From the NCBI GenBank assembly GCA_027064565.1, contig JAMOPK010000323.1:1-8607 (forward strand): 8,607 nucleotides of DNA. The letters run 5' to 3'. The stretch comes from Caldifarciminota bacterium (GTDB lineage: Bacteria > Hydrothermota > Hydrothermia > B15-G9). A program made the position numbers and the translations under genes. A model generated the notes under the pieces. That model did no database searches and was not told the origin of the DNA. It worked only from the letters and a program-made list of their open reading frames with translations. This document shows positions 6,469 to 8,607 of the stretch, one piece after another (the stretch's first letter is position 1; each line of letters opens with the position of its first letter).

Positions 6469-6820
6469 AGCGCCAGACCGCTCGGCAATCCCATCACCTT
6501 GTGCCCGGATCTCTTCCATCTTAGCTTTTTAAAGCCGAGACTCGCTCAGATTATCTAATTGAATAAAGTTAGACCCCGAAATTGTCCTAAAAGGTTCCAA
6601 CCGGTGATTTGATCCATAACGATACAGGGTTTGGAAAAGACAGAATGGGCAGTCAGAGCGGTGGTGGGACGGCCGTCTCCGGCCGTCAGAGTACCTGAAG
6701 GCTGGAAAAACATTGGCCCGGAGTCCAAAATGAGACTTCCTGGAGACTCTTAGCTTATATTTTTCAAACAACTCCAATGCCGTTGTTTTTATGGAAATAC
6801 CATGAAGTTCCCCTGTTGAA
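6469..6820. other. Non-coding stretch upstream of the phosphoesterase gene
   Basis: These 352 bases hold no convincing gene. The only sizeable open frame (reverse strand, 6529-6777) begins with TTG, has no ribosome site and has a product with no recognisable features. The stretch contains a strong hairpin at 6668-6687 and a short palindrome GCTTTTTAAAGC at 6524-6535. The reverse-strand peptidase gene ends at its right edge with no clear T-run terminator. It could hold the remains of an inserted element or a long untranslated region. Confidence 0.5.
6668..6687. repeat. Strong inverted repeat in non-coding DNA, REP-like candidate
   Basis: GACGGCCG (6668-6675) and CGGCCGTC (6680-6687) form a perfect 8-bp stem around TCTC. 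It is GC-rich inside an otherwise AT-leaning stretch. GTCAGAG occurs on both flanks (6652-6658 and 6685-6691). There is no T-run on either side, so it does not look like an intrinsic terminator. It could be one copy of a dispersed palindromic repeat. Confidence 0.55.
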
Positions 6821-7810
6821 CTAATTGCCGACTCCTTCGCTGCCGAAGGTTGATATAACTGTTTTGAGTGTGAAATCGATAATCGTTGGATATTTTTCAG
6901 GATGAGATTTATAGTCTTCCCAGTTGTCTTCCAACCCTTTGCAAATCCTTTTTGTCACAGGATCGTCCAGATAGTCGGATATTTTGAGATTTTTCTCTGT
7001 TAGGCCACATTCTTGAGAGAGCTTGACTTGCATGAAAAGGCATAGGGATTCTTCGATGTCGTGACTATCCCCACCGTTTTTGACTACAAGGTCGATTGCT
7101 TTACGGGCAAGTGGATGCTTTTTCCAATCCGCTCCACCATATCCACCGACAACGAGGTGAGTGGCCTCATGCCCCACAATCCATGCCAGATCGGGCAATG
7201 TCGCCTTTTTGTTGAAAATCATGGTGTAGATGCCCGGCGGATAGGGAATGCCACTGCCCGCAAGGTGTAGGGCAATGCAGCCGACATCTATGGAATCAAA
7301 AGGGAATGGCAATCTTTCCAGCTCCTGAAGCTTCTCGAAAGGCGAGCAATCTTTCAACTGATTCTTCCACTCATTTATGAGCTTTTCTTCAAGCGGCCTT
7401 ATGTTCTCTTCCCAATAACCGAGAAACGCCGGGAAATACTTTTCGCCCGCTTTCAGGAGATAACGGATGGTGTCATAAGGGATGGGCATTGTGTCATGGC
7501 TCAACAGTATGGGATGCAAGATGTTGGAGGAATCCCTGTAAGCCTCAAAGAGTTTGTAAAGGTCGCTGTATTCCTTGATGTCACTCGAAGCAGCCATTTC
7601 CGGAAGCGTTACGAGGCTCTGGATTGTCGGAAGCGAGTCCATCGGCACTATCGAATCGAGCGGGAACCATTTTTCACTGCGGTAAAAGAGATAATACAGA
7701 AAATCGGCATAAGGCGAGAGGACAAAGTTCACTTTTACCTTTTTGATCGTTGGAGAGGGATGTTGATAAGCAATCCCCAGCATCAATAACATCATCCAGT
7801 TGCTCAACAT
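6821..7810 (-). CDS. Probable secreted or anchored zinc metallopeptidase with HEATH motif, family not recognised
   Basis: The 329-residue product contains GHEATHLVVGG, a textbook HExxH zinc site (His214, Glu215, His218). The segment DIEESLCLFMQ follows about 35 residues later. Glu253 or Glu254 there could be the third ligand, as in gluzincins. The N-terminus (MLSNWMMLLMLGIAYQHPSP) is a short hydrophobic stretch that could be a signal peptide, but it lacks basic residues. Segments before the active site (WFPLDSIVPMDSLP, LPFPFDSIDVGCIALHLAGSGIPYPPG) have no match I recognise. The start is ATG 7810, 5 bases from GGAGGG (7816-7821). The same frame stays open upstream to 8050, but that extension would contain this ribosome site and the promoter. 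Two 60-base lines inside the gene counted 40% and 42% GC, well below the forward-strand genes, which hints at transfer. The coding call is firm and the peptidase activity is inferred from the motif. Confidence 0.85.
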   Translation of the reverse strand: MLSNWMMLLMLGIAYQHPSPTIKKVKVNFVLSPYADFLYYLFYRSEKWFPLDSIVPMDSLPTIQSLVTLPEMAASSDIKEYSDLYKLFEAYRDSSNILHPILLSHDTMPIPYDTIRYLLKAGEKYFPAFLGYWEENIRPLEEKLINEWKNQLKDCSPFEKLQELERLPFPFDSIDVGCIALHLAGSGIPYPPGIYTMIFNKKATLPDLAWIVGHEATHLVVGGYGGADWKKHPLARKAIDLVVKNGGDSHDIEESLCLFMQVKLSQECGLTEKNLKISDYLDDPVTKRICKGLEDNWEDYKSHPEKYPTIIDFTLKTVISTFGSEGVGN

Positions 7811-7815
7811 TTTCT

Positions 7816-7821
7816 CCCTCC
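7816..7821 (-). promoter_or_regulatory. Ribosome binding site deciding the start of the HEATH-motif protein
   Basis: GGAGGG on the reverse strand lies 5 bases before the ATG at 7810. It argues against the 80-residue longer reading that begins at 8050. Confidence 0.75.
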
Positions 7822-7866
7822 ATTTTCCTGAATACGTCGCAAATTGAGTTATCCAGTTGGAACGCC

Positions 7867-7884
7867 CAAAATTATATGGCAAAT
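7867..7884 (-). promoter_or_regulatory. Likely promoter core of the HEATH-motif gene; copy 2 of the 18-bp direct repeat
   Basis: Identical to 6451-6468 on the same strand, with TATAAT at 7876 down to 7871. The leader to ATG 7810 would be about 55 bases. Again no clear -35 box is present. An 8-base TGCCCGGA occurs on the + strand to the right of both copies (6502-6509 and 7901-7908), at different distances. Confidence 0.55.
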
Positions 7885-8090
7885 TTTCACATTTGGGCTC
7901 TGCCCGGACATGATAGAGGGTGAGGCGTATAAGGTATTTAAGGCGGTAGGGATGAGGCCGCCGAGCAAGGTGCTGAAGGTGGGGTAGGTAAAGAGGGGGG
8001 AACGAGGGAGGGGTGAATCCCGAAGCTACTGAAAAATCAATAATTTTCACTTCTTAGGCGTCAAAGTTGAGTTTTATGCGACGATTTAGC
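7885..8090. other. Non-coding G-rich/purine-rich stretch with possible G-quadruplex
   Basis: This stretch between the M42 terminator and the promoter at 7867-7884 has no supportable gene. From about 7912 to 8016 the + strand is strikingly rich in G and A. Four G-runs at 7981-7984, 7995-8000, 8006-8008 and 8010-8013 (loops of 10, 5 and 1 bases) could form a G-quadruplex. A short hairpin TGAAAA/TTTTCA lies at 8030-8049, and GGGC-TCT-GCCC at 7895-7905. On the reverse strand it reads as a proline-rich open frame that I do not accept as coding. Confidence 0.5.
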
Positions 8091-8116
8091 AAAAAGGGCA
8101 GGCAATTGGCCTGCCC
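8091..8116 (-). terminator. Rho-independent terminator of the M42 peptidase gene
   Basis: On the reverse strand GGGCAGGC (8116 down to 8109) pairs with GCCTGCCC (8103 down to 8096) around a 5-base loop. TTTTT (8095 down to 8091) follows at once. It lies about 30 bases beyond the stop codon at 8148. A second small palindrome, GTAAAG-TG-CTTTAC, sits at 8118-8131 between the stop and the terminator. Confidence 0.88.
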
Positions 8117-8147
8117 CGTAAAGTGCTTTACCTGATTGCAAGAACGT

Positions 8148-8607
8148 TTAGAAAGGAATCAGGTCAGTGTTTTCATCGACCCGTTTGATGAAAGCCGCAA
8201 TCAGTTTTGCGACATTTTCCACATCGCTGATGCTGACGATCTCGACAGGCGAATGCATGTATCTGTTGGGGATCGAGATGAGCGCTGCTGCAACGCCCGA
8301 ACGGGTCAGCTGGATGGCGTTGGCGTCCGTGCCGGTGCCACGTGGAATGCCTTCGATCTGATAAGGAATTTCTTCTTCCTCAGCTGTTCTGACGAGAAGT
8401 TCAAACACTTTCGGGTTGATGTTGGGGCCTCTGGCAATGACAGGGCCTCCACCAATCTTTATGTCGCCTATCAACTTCTTGTCGACTCCCGGCGTGTCCA
8501 TTGCGAAAGTCACGTCAACTGCTATGCCGATATGCGGGTCTATGCCGAATGCGCTGGTCTTTGCTCCCCTGAGTCCGATCTCCTCCTGCACGGTGGCGAC
8601 GGAATAG
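8148..8607 (-). CDS. M42-family metallo-aminopeptidase (CelM/FrvX-type), C-terminal part
   Basis: The frame is open to the window edge, so the start lies outside; a GTG at 8591 is internal (Val of the TVQEE motif). The visible 152 residues begin YSVATVQEEIGLRGAKTSAFGIDP, the M42 signature with the Glu-Glu pair (general base and metal ligand). IGIAVDVTFAMDTPG follows with the metal-ligand Asp. Then come GPVIARGPNINPKVFELL, GIPRGTGTDANAIQLTRSGVAAALISIPNRYMHSPVE (metal-ligand His in YMHSP) and the closing helix VAKLIAAFIKRV. M42 enzymes are cytoplasmic, usually dodecameric tetrahedral aminopeptidases with two Zn2+ or Co2+ ions. They trim short peptides released by larger proteases such as Lon. 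Some members were first described as endoglucanases, a label I would not use here. The gene ends in a good intrinsic terminator at 8091-8116. Confidence 0.95.
   Translation of the reverse strand, partial: YSVATVQEEIGLRGAKTSAFGIDPHIGIAVDVTFAMDTPGVDKKLIGDIKIGGGPVIARGPNINPKVFELLVRTAEEEEIPYQIEGIPRGTGTDANAIQLTRSGVAAALISIPNRYMHSPVEIVSISDVENVAKLIAAFIKRVDENTDLIPF

Noticed and set aside
6529..6777. 82-residue open frame on the reverse strand
   Set aside because: It begins with TTG, has no Shine-Dalgarno site, runs through a strong palindrome, and its product (rich in Arg, Ser, Phe and His) shows no domain-like pattern.
7811..8050. Eighty-residue N-terminal extension of the HEATH-motif protein on the reverse strand
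   Set aside because: The extension is proline- and arginine-rich with no recognisable features. It contains the GGAGGG ribosome site and the TATAAT element that serve the ATG at 7810, and it has no good ribosome site of its own that I can see.
8118..8131. Palindrome GTAAAG-TG-CTTTAC as an operator
   Set aside because: It lies between the M42 stop codon and its terminator, far from any promoter, and is more likely part of the 3' untranslated region.
1..8607. CRISPR array, tRNA, rRNA, transposase or antiphage defence genes
   Set aside because: No regularly spaced repeats, cloverleaf-like segments, rRNA-like stretches or matching protein motifs were seen on either strand.

Overview
The window looks like a chromosomal segment of an uncultured bacterium. 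Every complete gene has a purine-rich Shine-Dalgarno site (AGGAGG or GGAGGG), the genes are bacterial housekeeping types, and there are no introns or phage modules. Spot counts give about 58% GC in one 60-base line of ligA and only 40-42% in two lines of the reverse-strand gene at 6821-7810. The sequence alone does not fix the phylum.

Layout. Bases 2-766 hold the 3' end of lon (ATP-dependent protease), closed by a strong intrinsic terminator at 802-834. A new unit then starts with ligA (899-2953), encoding a complete NAD+-dependent DNA ligase. A second forward unit (3059-5637) has three tightly packed genes: an unrecognised, probably exported or membrane protein of 327 residues; a 41-residue single-span membrane protein; and a sodium:solute symporter whose ATG overlaps the stop of the 41-residue gene. 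A GC-rich hairpin at 5648-5673 separates this unit from reverse-strand genes.

On the reverse strand, in order of transcription, are the 3' part of an M42-family aminopeptidase (8148-8607, closed by a good terminator at 8091-8116), an AT-rich gene for a probable zinc metallopeptidase with an HEATH motif (6821-7810), and a calcineurin-like metallophosphoesterase (5688-6422). The last two genes are preceded by the same perfect 18-bp sequence, CAAAATTATATGGCAAAT on the + strand. Read on the reverse strand it contains a TATAAT box. The two copies also bracket the AT-rich peptidase gene as direct repeats.

How it fits together. Protein turnover (Lon, M42, the probable metallopeptidase) and a symporter with a putative small partner suggest a peptide- or amino-acid-using heterotroph, but no pathway can be proven here. 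There is no CRISPR array, tRNA, rRNA, recognisable transposase or defence island. The least explained parts are the three-gene symporter unit, the AT-rich peptidase cassette with its twin 18-mers, and the G-rich non-coding stretch at about 7910-8016.
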